Part shown: one piece after another, positions 46,261 through 59,522 of the stretch
Layout: each line of letters begins with the position of its first letter
Position numbering within the stretch: the stretch's first letter is position 1
Source: Ligustrum vulgare
Taxonomy: Eukaryota > Streptophyta > Magnoliopsida > Lamiales > Oleaceae
Length of the DNA: 64,000 nucleotides
Direction of reading: 5' to 3'
Assembly (NCBI GenBank): GCA_963555705.1
Contig: OY743179.1
Location: forward strand, 16,686,692 to 16,750,691
The notes under the pieces: generated by a model
Databases searched by the model: none
What the model saw: the letters and a program-made list of their open reading frames with translations, nothing else
What the model was told of the DNA's origin: nothing
Made by a program: the position numbers and the translations under genes

Positions 46261-47515
46261 ATGGAAGGTATTATAGTTAGGAGAGTTATTCCTTCCGATA
46301 ACAGTTGCCTCTTTAATGTGGTTGGGTGAGCTCCGAATCTTTATTTATTTTAGCTCGCCAAAAAGGAAAAAGTTTGTATTCTGTACTTAATCAGTCAAAA
46401 TTTGGGGAATTCACTAATGTATTTATTAATTAACTTATGAATATCGTGTGCAGTTATGTCATGGACCACGACAAAAACAAAGCGCCTGAGCTAAGACAGG
46501 TTACAAATTGTATTTTGTTATGCATGCATAATAAGTTCTTAGATCACACCACTTGTGAGTTATTCAACATGCTGATGCTTTTAATGCTAGTGATTTGAGA
46601 TTCAAGTTATGGAGAGGGTGAAAATTTATATTCTTTTGCTCTCCGCATCAATAGGGTTTTAAATTCGAGCAAGAGGAAATTAACAAAAGAAATATTGCAC
46701 TCTGTTCCTTTCTGGAATACGAGTACGAGGAATGACTATGCAACACCAAAGCATAGAATACTTCAATTGAGCATGTTTGCAGTCAAATCTGTATTTTTTT
46801 ATATTTTATTTTATTCTTTTCTTTTCTTTTCTTTCTTCAAGCATGACATTATATATTTTTATTTAGATTATAGCTGCAACGGTGGCAAGTGATCCAGAAA
46901 AGTTTTCTGAAGCATTTCTTGAAAAGTCTAATGAAGAGTATTGTGCATGGATTCTTAACCCAGAGAAGTGGGGAGGTAAGTTTTGCATTTGTTGCATATG
47001 AACGAACTAGATATCAATGCTGAGACCGTTGGGGTGAGAATGTAATTTTCTTGTGCACTTATAGCATCGGGTTTTGGGAGTCCATGTGTTTTTCTATAAA
47101 GCCTCTACACATTGGATCCATTACTTTGTTTATTATAACAAAGTGCAATATAATATGATAATGTTTATCTTTCATGGTTTTACAATATTTATACTATCTA
47201 CACATGTTATTTTTCCGTGCCTTTTTTTTCTTAGTGAAATTATAAGTTTTCCATTTTTTCTTAGTGAAATTATAAGTTTTCCACTGTGGAATGTTTAAAT
47301 AAACTACACTCTAATTCAGCTTTACTAAGTGCAATATTTATTTTGATTTGATCTATCTACAAGGGCAGTTGTGTCGTTTCCCATTTTCCATCCTTTTGGA
47401 TGTAATTTGTTGCTTAGATGAGCAACAAATCACACAAAAGTTAACGACAATGACTTAAAATGGTTTTGGACTTATAGCTTGCCAAAAATGCTTTCACATG
47501 GTTAACTTTGTTGGA

Positions 47516-47550
<35 letters not shown>

Positions 47551-50500
47551 TCAGTGCACATAATCAAATTTCGAAATGGGAAATTTTGGAGAGTCGTAGA
47601 TAAATTTCCAAATGGGAAATTTTGGAGAGTCGGAGATAACTGTGAAGAATATTAACATTTCCTTGACTTCTCAATGTTAACTAAAGTGTTCATTAAAAGG
47701 GGGTTTATTCAATCTAGATTTTGAAAGATTTTAAGAGATTTGAAAAGTTTGGGTGTATCCAATGTAGATGTTAGAGACTATAAAAGTCTTGAGGTACTTG
47801 ACATATATTTTTATGGACTTTTTAAAAGTCCATAAAAGTCATGGGATATTATATAAGGACTTTTATAAGTCTTGTTTTATTCAAAATGTCAATGACTTTT
47901 AAGACTTCTACGAAATCTTCTATGTTTTAACTTCTAAACCGAAAGTACAACAACAATATCTCTTAATTTGTCTCTCATTAACCTCCAAGATTTGAAAGAC
48001 TTTCACAAAAAGAAGAAAACAATTCTTTTAAATTGTAATTTTGTTTCTTCTATATCTTTCTTCATTCTTTCATGTTTATTTTTAGAAACCTTATACCTAC
48101 AAATAATTTTTTTCTGTCTCTTCAACTTGTTATATTTTTTTCTTTTTAATATTCTTCTTTTCTTTTTCACTCTCTTCTCTTCTTTATCATTGTTTTCTTC
48201 AATTTTTGTATGAAAATAGATTCAACTAAAATTTTATAGAAAATTAATAATTAAATTTTGTATCAAAATATATAATAATTAAGCAAAGTGATTCTAGAAT
48301 TTTCTTCAGAAATAATTAAAAGTCACTGAGTGTTTTTTACGCAATAATTACAATTTATAAACCAATTTATAAATAACACATTTTTCCAAACAACGTTTTA
48401 ATCACACACATTTTCTCTCTTTAGTTTTCAACAACGCATTTTATCTAGAAAATACCCAAAAAAAAAAAAAATTAGGGGCCGGGAGCCATCGAACGCACAC
48501 TAACTCAAAATCTATTAAAGTTTGTAAAAGTTTAAGAAATTTTATCTTAGATATTTCTCTCACCCATTTTTTTTGTGATTAACTCGACATATAAATATTA
48601 TTAACGATCAATATTCACGTCATATGAAAACTAATTTATTAATATTCAAGTTTTTCAATTATAAAAATAAAATTCTTTGCAAGTCCATGAAAATCTTTTA
48701 AATAAAAGTCTACTAAATTCTTTGAAAATCTATACAAATTCATAAAGGTCAATAAAATCTAATGAAATCCATTTAAAAAGTCCTATAAAAAAAACTCTTT
48801 AAGGTTGTGTTTGATACGTCTATATTTGCCTTAGAAGGTGGAAAATATTTTCGTTTTCCACATTTTGGTGTGTTTGATTGCCTTTTTATGCCCTTTTTTT
48901 TTCAAAAATTAACATTATTATTATTATTATTAATATTATTATTATTATTACTATGTATGAAAAAAAAACATTTTTTTTATTAAAATAGCTAAATTTTGCT
49001 TATTTGCAATGGAAAATAATGTCATTCAAATAACAAAACTCGAAAAAAATTTCACTTTTTCTACTTAGAAAGTTAATCAAATCAAACACTTCTAATTATA
49101 TTTTCCACGGAAATAATTTTTAGGCAATTCAATTCTTGGAAATTATTTTATTTCCACCAATTTTTCATCTTTTCAATCAAACACAACCTACATGTCTTTC
49201 AAAATCTAGATTGAATGACCCCCTGCTAAAAAATGCACCCTTGTGTCAGACATCACTGATTATTTGGGGAATTTGTTACGGCGTTGGAAATTGAGAATAA
49301 CATATCGAATATGAGCAACTTTTCTTCCAACGTGACTGATTTTGGGAGTGATTTGAATTTATATTTTTATCACATAGACATAGGCTTGCCTTTAGATCTT
49401 TTATCAACAGGAAAGTAGTTGGATAGGGGATTGCTAGATACCTTCAAACAATTCTAAGGTCTCTTTTTGAGGAGATGAAAGTTTATTTATTTGCTAGAAA
49501 TTAGTTCGGTGCAATCATTCTTAACCTTTAATGGCAGGAGGTTACACTGTACTTTGAGGCGTTGGTTGTAGGGAGAAGAGAAAGTGATGGGTGGTTATTG
49601 TATTGGAGAGGATAAGGTGTGGACTAGGAAAGAAGAAAAATAAATGCATGTTCTTACTAGGAGCGAGAAAGGAGAATAAGGGGAAAGAGAAAATGATTGT
49701 GAACATTTCATGTCATATAGCAAACGTAAGGAACTAAAATGTAGAATAGAAAGAAATAGATAATGGGAATTCTACGCGTCATCTTCTCGGCTCCATGGTT
49801 TTTTATGCAGCCACGCTCATTCTGAGGTTATTGTTCTGTGCAACGATAAAAACAAAAACCTAACAACATAAGGTCACTTTTAATCTAGGGCTTGTTGCTT
49901 TTTCCTATTTGCTAAATTTAGTCACACATACCCAAAAAACGAAAATCCAAATGATTGAACCTGGGTGATGATCATGTTTAAGTTCTCAAGAAATTATCTA
50001 AATGTTTGTTGAGAAATTACAGCATTGCACAATGATACATCAAAGTTTGTTAATTCATCCGTATGGTTGAACTTTCTCCTGGTCTTTTATTGTAAGGTGG
50101 CATTGAGCTTGCAATATTGGCCGAGTATTATGGGCGTGAGATAGCAGCATATGATATACAAACCACCCGATGTGATTTGTATGGACAGGTTCGTTTTGAA
50201 TATCTCTTTAGCAATTCTTTATAATATCGAGGGTGGATTTCTTACTATTTTTGAATCTTCATTCTTTTGGATTTATTTAATAGGAAAAGAACTACAGTGA
50301 AAGAGTTATGCTGATCTATGATGGACTCCACTATGATGCTTTGGCTGTATGTTGTTTCCTCTCTCAACACCCCAACCCCCCCGGACATTATATGCGTATG
50401 TCCGAGAATCCCAGTGTGTGAGTGCATGTTTATAAGTTAGTTATTATCAAAAAGTGGGTTCATTTGTGGAAAGTAACCTGTCACCTACCTATGCTTTTGG

Positions 50501-51504
50501 ACTATCCCTTATACACAAGCTAATAAGATTTAGTAGATTTTGACCTTCTGATTGTGTATGATCCAGTCAACGACTCAATTAATCATGTAATTTAAGAGAC
50601 GGAAAAATGTGATTAGTGATTTGATATCAAGATTTAAGTACTTCAAGAGGTAAAGAGAGCATATGGCACGAGTAATATTTTAGTGTATAATCTATGGACT
50701 TCACCTTTAAACAGATGTCTCCTGCTGAAGGAGCTCCAGAAGAGTTTGATCAGACAATATTTCCTGTGCTAGCGGACCGGACCGTGGGGCCAGCTGAGAG
50801 ACTCACCCTTAATCTGGTTAGAGACCAGCAAAGGTAGCACAATAGATTCCTTATTAATTAATAAATAACCCAATCATTCTTACTCCAAATTTTAAGCGTA
50901 AATAGTTATTGGAATGACTATTTTTATTATCACCGGTTGTCCTTTTCATTTCATTTGTCTCTGTTATGTTGGTTCTTCGGTTCTTTATAGGCATTTCATA
51001 ACGTTTTGCTACCTTTGCAGGAGGAGAAGTTATACCGACACTGCCAACTTCACTTTGCGATGTGGTATCTGCCAAATTGGAGTTATTGGACAGAAGGTTT
51101 TAAGCTCTTCATCTTTTCCTTTTCTTAAAAAGTTTACTATAATAAATTTACTTATAAGTCAATAACTAAGTTTTATAATCAACAAATTTCTTTATTGGTC
51201 AAAAATGTAAAAATTGGTGGATCCATACAAATGTGTGGTTGAAAACGAATTTAAGGAAAAAATTGAAAAAATGGTTGGGGACCCAACGAAGGCTTATTTT
51301 AACACTAAGCTGAGGGTTAGTTTGAAAATTAAGCAACTTTTTTACTTAGAAAGAATTAACATATGTAAAGCATAGCCAAACATGCTCTCAATCCCAGTCT
51401 TGAAATCAAGTTCTTACAATTTTTGTTGATATATTTGTGTTTTGCAGGAAGCAGTGGAGCATGCACAAGCAACAGGTCATGTGAACTTCCAGGAATATAA
51501 ATGA
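46261..51504 (+). CDS. OTU2: OTU-domain deubiquitinase, OTU1/YOD1 type, 208 aa
   Basis: This cysteine protease removes ubiquitin chains. YOD1/OTU1 relatives act with the CDC48/p97 segregase in ER-associated degradation. The eight exons are 46261-46325, 46454-46499, 46867-46975, 50097-50188, 50284-50346, 50715-50833, 51021-51096 and 51448-51504, all GT..AG and in phase, 627 nt. The catalytic motif [12 protein letters not shown] holds Asp13 and the nucleophile Cys16. The catalytic His is His120 in [13 protein letters not shown]-terminal C2H2 zinc finger uses Cys179, Cys182, His195 and His201 (CGIC...HAQATGH). Like the Arabidopsis homologue, and unlike yeast and animal OTU1, it has no N-terminal UBX-like domain. 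A 5' UTR intron acceptor (CAG) ends at 46253. Intron 3 is 3.1 kb and carries nested MITEs. No lesion was seen. Confidence 0.95.
47516..47550. repeat. (TC)n(AC)n microsatellite in OTU intron 3
   Basis: About eight TC units are followed by about nine AC units. Just downstream (47562-47640) a unit of about 38 bp with AAATGGGAAATTTTGGAGAG is duplicated, and upstream (47220-47280) CTTAGTGAAATTATAAGTTT is duplicated. Confidence 0.9.
47699..49223. mobile_element. TIR element in OTU intron 3, with nested MITE
   Basis: The 28-bp ends are inverted repeats: GGGGGTTTATTCAATCTAGA on the left, and GGGGGTCATTCAATCTAGAT when the right end is read in reverse, both continuing as TTTTGAAAG. The interior has repeated AAAGTC/GACTTT words. 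The total is 1,525 bp, of which 386 bp is a later Tourist-like insertion. No coding frame was found and the target duplication is unclear. Confidence 0.72.
48803..49188. mobile_element. Tourist-like MITE, copy 3 (nested)
   Basis: The ends GGTTGTGTTTGAT and ATCAAACACAACC are perfect inverted repeats, flanked by TAA and TAC. The interior is a diverged copy of the 41405 and 52045 elements and includes an expanded (TTA)n tract. Confidence 0.75.
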
Positions 51505-52044
51505 TGAACTGAGTATAGAATACAACCTAAACCTGAGTGAAATTTTATTCATCTTTTGCCATAAACTTGCATTTACTAATGTTCTTTTAGCAAGTTCTGA
51601 AACTGTGCTGTGATTTGTGGAAGAAGAAAACCTACAGACTCAGTTTCTTTTTTTTTTGGTTCCTTTGTGTTTGTTGTAACATGGAATGATCTTTAAATTT
51701 GAAAAGGATACATACAGATGTTTGAATAAAATTTCTTTGTGCAATGTTTTTGAAGGGTATTGAGTCCTAGTCTTGATCCCAAGTTCATCTTTCATACAAG
51801 GCATTAGATTGTACATGACGCCTTATCTTTTGTCGTCCTCCCCTTTCGAATGGAATGATCTCCGCCAAAACCGGAAAAGAATAAAGATATAAAATCTTTT
51901 CATAGTCGAACTCACTTCAGGACTTGGTTGAAGACTTTTAGCATGTTGTCACGAGAGTTGAAGTTAAAATCTTGATCATTACACTATTCGATACTGTTTA
52001 TTGAACAATCACTTCTCCTCTAGTACTTGTGATATTAACCATTA
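51505..52044. other. 3' flank of the OTU gene
   Basis: This is the probable 3' UTR and downstream sequence. AATAAAAT near 51727 could serve as a polyadenylation signal. I see no other gene. Confidence 0.5.
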
Positions 52045-52566
52045 GGGCCCGTTTGATTGCCTTAATTTACATGGGAACTTGGAAAAGTAATGCATTTTCT
52101 TCATATTTTGGCTATTTGATGAGCCAACTTTTTCAATGCAAAGGAATTCTCGCTTTTGAGCATGTGACCAACTTTGTCTCAATTACCTAGAATTGGTTTG
52201 CCTTAAGTAGAGTAAAGAAAAGGTTTCCATGTTAGCTTGAAAATTAGTTTTTGTCTCGTTTAATTATTTTTGTTGTTATTAATTGATTTATCTTTTTCAG
52301 AAATTAATATTATTATTATTAAGTACAAATATGTGAAAAATCTTAAAAAATATATTTTTAATAAAATAGATAAATTTTGCTTTATTTATCATGAAAAATA
52401 CTGTCAATCAAACAACAAAACCTGAAAATTCTTCACTGTTTCTACTTAAAAAATTAAATTAATCAAACATACTAAACTTCCAATTCCTAAAAAACGAATT
52501 CTGAAGAATTCAATTATCTGGAATTCCCTTTCTACCCTAATTTCACACTCTGTATCAAAAGGACCC
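52045..52566. mobile_element. Tourist-like MITE, copy 4, 522 bp
   Basis: The ends GGGCCCGTTTGAT and ATCAAAAGGACCC are inverted repeats, flanked by TTA (52042-52044) and TTG, a decayed duplication. The interior matches the copies at 41405 and 43800. It lies between the two convergent genes. Confidence 0.78.
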
Positions 52567-52713
52567 TTGTATTATTTAATATACTGCTTACTAAACACCA
52601 CTTCTAGTCTAGTACTCGTTGCATTACAAGTCATACATGAACAAATGAATAGACGAAATGCCCTTATCACTAAGGATTAGTAGTCACAATTCAGTAGAAA
52701 CTCCATGACATGA

Positions 52714-52935
52714 TCAAAAGGGTTTTTCAAAAAACTGCTGAACAATGATTTTTTGAGGACCAGACAAAAAACCTCGATTTCTCAATCCTTGAACGGTTGT
52801 TAGGCTTTTCTTCCCATTCCTTTCTTGTAGTTGTATGCGAATATGGACATACTCCTTGGCTCCAGGTGCGCCTGTGTCCTTGGCCTCAGAAAATGTATCG
52901 AAAGCTGTTGGAATATATGAGTCGATATCAACCAT
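52714..52935 (-). pseudogene. SUI1: eIF1 (SUI1) translation initiation factor fragment
   Basis: From ATG 52935 the frame reads MVDIDSYIPTAFDTFSEAKD, then KEYVHIRIQ and RNGKKSLTTVQGL. This is a clear match to the first half of plant eIF1, which scans for the start codon on the small ribosomal subunit. After QGL (about 52783) the similarity ends and the frame closes at 52714 without the core eIF1 fold (normally about 113 aa in all). One extra residue (QLQERNG for QQRNG) is also present. There is no intron, so it may be a partial retrocopy. Confidence 0.75.
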
Positions 52936-53064
52936 GTAGAACATTGTAAGACCAAGAAATAAGTGTGTTCAACGACGAAAGAGGCTTGTGTGTGATTCTC
53001 TCATTACCATTGCAGCGCAAACGGTTCGGCGTCTTCAGATTGCTGTTATTTGAGCTTTTGTCAG

Positions 53065-53190
53065 TGAACAAATCTGTTTATAAACAACACATTTTAATTA
53101 CAAACATACTCCAAATAACTTTTAACCACATATTTTACTTTGAAAATAACACATTTTTTTATTTATAAACAAATAATTTTTACTAAACAG
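53065..53190. repeat. Small repeat of the TTTATAAACAA family
   Basis: It runs from CTGTTTATAAACAACACA to TTTATTTATAAACAAAT, with CCAAATAACTTTTAACCACA inside. It is a diverged copy of 14557-14690. It lies just downstream of AUG4. Confidence 0.5.
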
Positions 53191-53742
53191 TATGTGATTC
53201 TCTCTTTATGTTTCCTTGGATTCATTTCTTTTTAATCGGGCCTAAATGAATGATACAAAGATGTGCCCGTGCCCATCCCTCATTTTCACCATACTATTAC
53301 ATTTCGTAAATCCACGACTTACAATCAAGAAAAAGTTTAATCAAACATCGCTAAGATGAAGTCAAATTTGTAGGGAGCCCCAGTCAATAATTGAGCGAGG
53401 TTCATTCTTGCGAACGTGCTCCCTAAGTGGAATACTTGACGCTTTAGCTAAGGGATTGTATTCCACAGATCAATAAGCACAACACCTAGAATCCATAATT
53501 TACAACTAGAACTACTGAAATATCTAATCCCATTCACTCCCCTAACTTTCATCTCTCAATATCAGTGTCGGTCTAGCATAGTGCTTTCGCAGTTGAATTC
53601 ATTTGTGGGTCTTGTACACACAGCTAATACAATTTTATGCACAAAGGTAAAAGGATTCACAGCACCTGAGCACCACAATGTCACAATATCACCAATACAA
53701 TAGAATGTTCTGCCATGTCAAACAGAATTGGAATAAAATGGT

Positions 53743-56700
53743 TTAGGTGCTAGGATTATCAGGCAAACGTTTCAGGTCCATCTCTACTTGGTGAATAGTC
53801 CATTGCATATTTTCCAATTTCTGCAAAAAAGATTGTGACTTTTTTAGAGTCAACCCCAAAAGCTAAAAATTAATCGTCAAACTGAAAATAATTTACCTTC
53901 ACTATGTCATGATATTTCCTAGCAATGTTGTCAAAGTGAGGATCAACACCTTGATACTCACGAAGTCTTGTAACCTGGCAAAACAACGACGTGATTTACC
54001 AATTTCTGTATTTGTATTACCAAGAATCATTGAAGCAAGTCATATAAAGCTTCTTAAGTTCAGATAAACTAGGTGCGAGAAGAAAGCTCGCTAGTTATAT
54101 TCTTGAATACAGTCGAGTTCCACAAGTTTCCCATATTACACCAACCAACTATATCAATGAGAATGAAGATCCAAAAGGCCAAAATAGCAATTCTTAAGAA
54201 AATACTGTACAAAGTAGGCATAAAACGCCAGTTAATTTCTCAAGCTCTATCACATTTCTAAGGTGTCCATTACCATTGATTATCGGACTATCGGTTCATA
54301 AACAGTATCTTAAAATAGTAAAGAGAGATAAAGGCACACACTTTAAGCAAATTAGCAAACACACAACAAAATCAAATAAGCATACCGCTTTATTATATGC
54401 AAGGGAAGCTTCCTCTGTAGATTCAACCAAATATTTCCTGGGACAAAGGTAAATTAGTTAATTATTTGTATCAGAGAAGTAAAATAAATGTGGATATAAA
54501 AGGTAATATTCTTTTACCTTATTTTGTGGAGTGCCGGAATGGTTTCTGGAGTATAGGTTTCAAGCAGGAGAATATGTTCTAAAACCCTTCAAGAAGACAA
54601 ATCCAAAGCTATTATAATTTATATTTTCACTGAGGTACAAGCATAACCAGATTCCCAATGTCAACTATAACGTGAAAAAAAAAGGCATTACGAAGACAGA
54701 CCCCAATTTAGCACTCATAGTCTCACATCTTTTGCACAGCCAAGTCTTTTGCAGTTCATCCTATTGGGGAAAAAAATGTAGACGTCAAAGAATTTTTCAA
54801 AAAGACAAATATAGCATGCAATTATCTGATAAAGCTTTAATTAATTGTAAACTACTTTTTTAGTTCAGCTACATGGAAACAATTCATTGTGAGAGCTAAA
54901 GACAACCGGAGGTTTGAGGCTTACATATTTATGCTGGTGTTGCAGTTTTATATCCTTGACAAGTTTGATAAGCACTCCAAGAATTTGCTCTAGAACCTTG
55001 GATAGACAAAGGTTAAAAGGTCAAATAGAATCACAAGTAAAGACGTCCGCACATTATAAAGTGAGTATATTAAACAATCGTGTTGTGCAGGAGAAGATTT
55101 AACCAGAGAAAAAGGATACTGTAGAATGTAGATTCCATGGAATTCTCACTTACATTGTAATACTCTGCAAATTTTCTATCGGAAGAATATAGATCCTCCC
55201 TCCATTCTGTTTCTTCTCTCTCAATTTCCTCAATAATCAATTTTACCCTGTTTAAATAACAAATTAGAACTGCCAAACTGGAGCTATAAACCCGTTGCAA
55301 AGAATTTCTGCTATACGATCATCAAAATAAAATTATTAGATATTAATGTATAAGAATGCAAAGCTTATGCCGTACTATAAATTATAGAAGATGGTGATTA
55401 ATATTTAGGTGTAATTCAAGGCTTCCATAGTTACCAAGATGTGGTTATGGGTGTATGTAATTCCCTGATAAAGTAGTTTCAGTTGATAAGAGTAGAAGGG
55501 GCCAATTCATAAATTAGAGTTACAAAGGAGCATTTTAAAGCACCAATTTCATTTTTGTCATAGTAGGAATAAGGATGATTGTTGATTCAACAAAGAAGAG
55601 TGTTGTTCCAAAAGGTGATTATTTTAGGTACTCGTGTTCGATTATTAACACAGAATGAAGGACTGGAGAGGATGTAATTAATAGGACTACAACTGGTTAG
55701 ATGAATAAATGTTCAATTTGTTCGATCAGAAGACAGTACTCAAATTCTATAAAATGGTTGTAAGGACAATAATACTTCATGCTATTGAGATTTGAATCAT
55801 TAAAGAACAACACGTCTACAAGATGAACCTGGGCTACTCTAGAATGAATAAAATAAGAGTATAAACCAATAAGCGGATGCAAATTTAGTGAATGACAATA
55901 TAGATGGTAAATGTATGTCCTATATGGAACCCAACCCCCCCCCCCCAAAAAAAAAAAAAAAGAACTCCCAGAAAACTAATACTGGCAGATGTATTTGCAG
56001 AGATTCAATTCAGCTGGCCTTCCAAAAGGGTAACTCTTTATTTAAAAAATGTATAAGAATGAATCTTGGAATCATCCTCGGATGTATTTGGAATAAATTT
56101 CTGCCTGTTGTTGTTGGACTTGTACTATTAGTACGCATAAATAATATGATTATTGCATATGATCAAGACAAGAAAACTTTGATAATTTGGTGCCATCTAT
56201 AGACCTAAATAATAAGAAGCATATTTTTGTCCCAAGAGAAAAAACAAAATATTTCTTATATAAAACCGAGGCATCTATTTCAAACTTCAAGATTTATACA
56301 TCTCTTCGTTATAAAAAGATCTGACGTTTAAGAGATAAATATTAACCAAAAGTTTATCAAGTCATTTTAACAAAGTTGCTAGCTATGTTGTTTATTATAC
56401 CAAACAAGAAAATCTGTAAATCACAAAAATTTGGTAAATTTGGTAGAATTGGTAAGATTGTGAAGGAATCGCTGGGGTGATACATATTCAAACTAATTGT
56501 AGCTAAAGAAGCGTAATGTAGAAAACTTTTACAGTCAGAATATATTTTTAAGAAACAGAAAGGGAAGAGCAAGAAAATAACACACACTGAGAAAAACCGT
56601 TAGTGTAAAGACTTGCACAACATGAAAACAGTAGAGATTATTGGGATGGGAGGTCAGAGAGTAGAAGAGAAAGAAAAAGATACGGACCTTTCTGGAAGTC

Positions 56701-59522
56701 GAGAAGATAAACTCTGATGACCAGTTGATGAATCTGACAAACCAACTGTAAGTATTATAGCTTTTTCTATAGCATAATAGATGCATATTCATTATGCTTA
56801 GATTAAATGGTATGAAATTTGATAACAACCGATTCCTGATGCATGGACATCTTTGCCCTAACTTATCCAGCACTCGAGCATATCTATCTATAATAACCAA
56901 AAGCATAGACCATGACATACAGCATGCCAACTACTACAGCATAAAATTGAATAATAAACAGACAAATGATCAGATGACAGATTGTGGTCAGGGGAGACAA
57001 ACTGAAATTAGGTAAGTCCAGTGTGCTCGTGCACGCAGCTTGTCCACAAAATAAGAAAAGCTGACTAAATAACATGGCATCAACACACGATAAAAAATAG
57101 GTTAATCATCCAGCACTCGAGCATATCTATCTATAATAACCAAAAGCATAGACCATGGCATACAGCATGCAAACTACTACAGCATAAAATTGAATAATAA
57201 ACAGACAAATGATCAGATGACAAATTGTGGTCAGGGGAGACAAACTGACTTGTCCAAAAAATAAGGAAACCTGACTAAATAACATGGCATCAACACACAT
57301 AAAAAATAGGTTAATCATTAAGACTGACCGATGTCATCTATAACAGCATCTGCTAACTTATCACATCTAGCTTCTAACCGACTGGCAATTTCACGGGCAA
57401 GCAACACCTGGTATTTTGTTGTGTCCTACAAATATTGAAATATAAATCATCTTTAGTTGCTCCATCGATTTTAAAAAATATGAATAAATGCAAATTCGAT
57501 GCATGTAAAAATTTCCACTTATCTTACATATTTACTATAAAATAAAAAGCATAATATTGTCTATGAATCTTCCATACGAAGACAATGAAAACCAGTCATG
57601 GCTGCTATTTCAAAGATGTTTTAAATCATCACCATGAGCGACGTCCTACCATGGATAATGGTGGCTGTTTAAATTGTGTTTGCCATAAATAGGTTGGTGT
57701 TATTCCAAGGAACCTATTTGGGACGCCACCAACTTCAGGTTCTGATGCATCAATTACGCCAGAGAGAGCATTGTTTGTAGGAGCACCCATCCCGATAGCA
57801 GAGACATTTGTATAATTAGTTGAATTTGTACTTGAGCTCATTGTGACACTGGTACTTATGCTATCCAGTGAGCTTCTGGACATGTTACCCAATTTTTCAA
57901 TTTCTTCCTCGTGAATATCACCATCTTTAGAAATGAGCGGAAGCCTTAATTTTTGAGCAGCTTCAGCAACGACCATCCGGTGTTCAAGAGTCTCGTAGAC
58001 CTGAAAATCATGTAGTTCTATTATCCATTTTCTTCAACTCGAAACCCAATTTCTGTACTTTATATTACTTGCTTTTCCTCAATTTCCTCAAAATCAAATG
58101 AATCAGCATCACTTGATACTGCACAGAATGTCTTAGATAGCTTCCGATTGAGTTAATCAAGTGGAAAACAAATTCAAATTATGAGAAGAGTAAGTCGATA
58201 ATCAGGACCTGAGGAGAGTTCTTCAATCCGAGTTGTGGATAAAGACCTTGAACATCCCGAATGCCACCCAGATTAGCCACAGAAATAGCCTGCTGATACT
58301 CCTCTACCATTGCCATCGCCTCTATGTAGATTGCCTACATAATCGTATCAGCATTATCACCCAAGATGGGTATGTGTTTACTTATGTATGTATAAAAAAT
58401 CAAAGCTTAAGCATTTAAATACCGGCACCACAACTTTAGTCTTTAGAGCATGTTTGTTAAGCTTAAAAGTAAGCAAAAATGTTAATTTTAAGTTTTTCGT
58501 TTACAAACATGTTTATACAATTTACTTTGTTCTTACTTTTCCATAAGCGAACATATTAGCAACCAAAGAGATTTGGACACCGAATGGATCAACAGGAAAG
58601 GTTGCAGTTTTGGCTTTTTGGTTTAGAAACATGTTTATTTATTTATTTATTTGGTCGCATACATACATACATACATACATAAAATCTTTATCTTTAATCT
58701 TAGTCCTAAGAGGACGGAAAAATTCATGCAAGCCGTTTTGATTCGCTTGGGAACAATGACAATCACACTGAGAACTTCTACACTCACACTAATTCTGAAT
58801 GTTGAATCCCTAATAAACAATTCAAAGAAATGCTTTAGTCCAAATGTAGTACCATGATAGAACAATATAGACAAGAATAGCTGGATCATTGAATAAAGAA
58901 GAAGAAAATACTCGTAAATTATAATAGTCCAAATTACATAACATAATAAAAAGAAATAGAATACCTACTAAAACACGAACTTGCAATACATCAAATAATT
59001 AAGAAACCCTGAATCGTCTTATTCTGGCCCTTTGTTCTTTTAAAGTTGAAGTACCTCTCATCCAAAAGTCAAAATGAGTGACTTATTTTCAAATTTAACC
59101 AACAAAATTGATTGATTTTTAACATTGCTTATTTACTTCTAAGTAAACATTTAAGATTAGCAAAACATAATCTTAATTAAATTCATCCATAGACCCTAAT
59201 AAGTGGCGTGTCAAAATTTCAAAACAGTACCATGGCTTCCAAGTATCGCTGTCTCTCTTTACACATTTCTTCTCTCGCCTGCATTGTCAAATAATGCAGA
59301 ATCTTCAAATAAAATACAAGGGAAAGAAAAAAAAAAAAATAATAATAATAATAAAAAGAAAAAATGTGAAATTATAGTAATTGGAGAAAATACGAGTTGA
59401 AGATCGTAGTAGGTAGATTTGGAAATTAGAGATCCATCGGGGGCTAAGCAGTGGCGCTCCAGCTGATCAATTACTTGACTCACGTCCGCCGGAAGATTTT
59501 GCGTAGCTAACATTTTCGCCAT
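53743..59522 (-). CDS. AUG4: AUGMIN subunit 4 (HAUS4-like), 436 aa
   Basis: AUG4 is part of the eight-subunit augmin complex, which brings gamma-tubulin to existing microtubules so that new ones branch off in the spindle, phragmoplast and cortical array. The thirteen exons (minus) are 59522-59394, 59278-59231, 58334-58209, 58000-57650, 57425-57329, 56745-56688, 55247-55154, 54996-54925, 54760-54702, 54586-54518, 54437-54386, 53974-53897 and 53820-53743, all GT..AG and in phase, 1,311 nt. Diagnostic stretches are QLERHCLAPDGSL, EEYQQAISVANLGGIRDVQG, GGVPNRFLGITPTYL, EDLYSSDRKFAEYYN, VLEQILGVLIKLVKD and VDPHFDNIARKYHDI. The second half is largely helical and probably coiled coil. Length fits the Arabidopsis protein as I remember it (about 420 aa). 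No lesion was seen. The start is the first ATG (MAKMLATQNLPADV). One intron holds a 243-bp tandem duplication. Confidence 0.96.
56867..57318. repeat. 243-bp tandem duplication in an AUG4 intron
   Basis: Unit 1 (56867-57109) and unit 2 (57110-57318) both begin CAGCACTCGAGCATATCTAT. Unit 2 lacks about 33 bp corresponding to the GGTAAGTCCAGTGTGCTCGT region of unit 1. The rest differs at only a handful of bases. The duplication lies in the intron between exons 5 and 6 and ends about 10 bp from the exon 5 donor. Confidence 0.9.
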
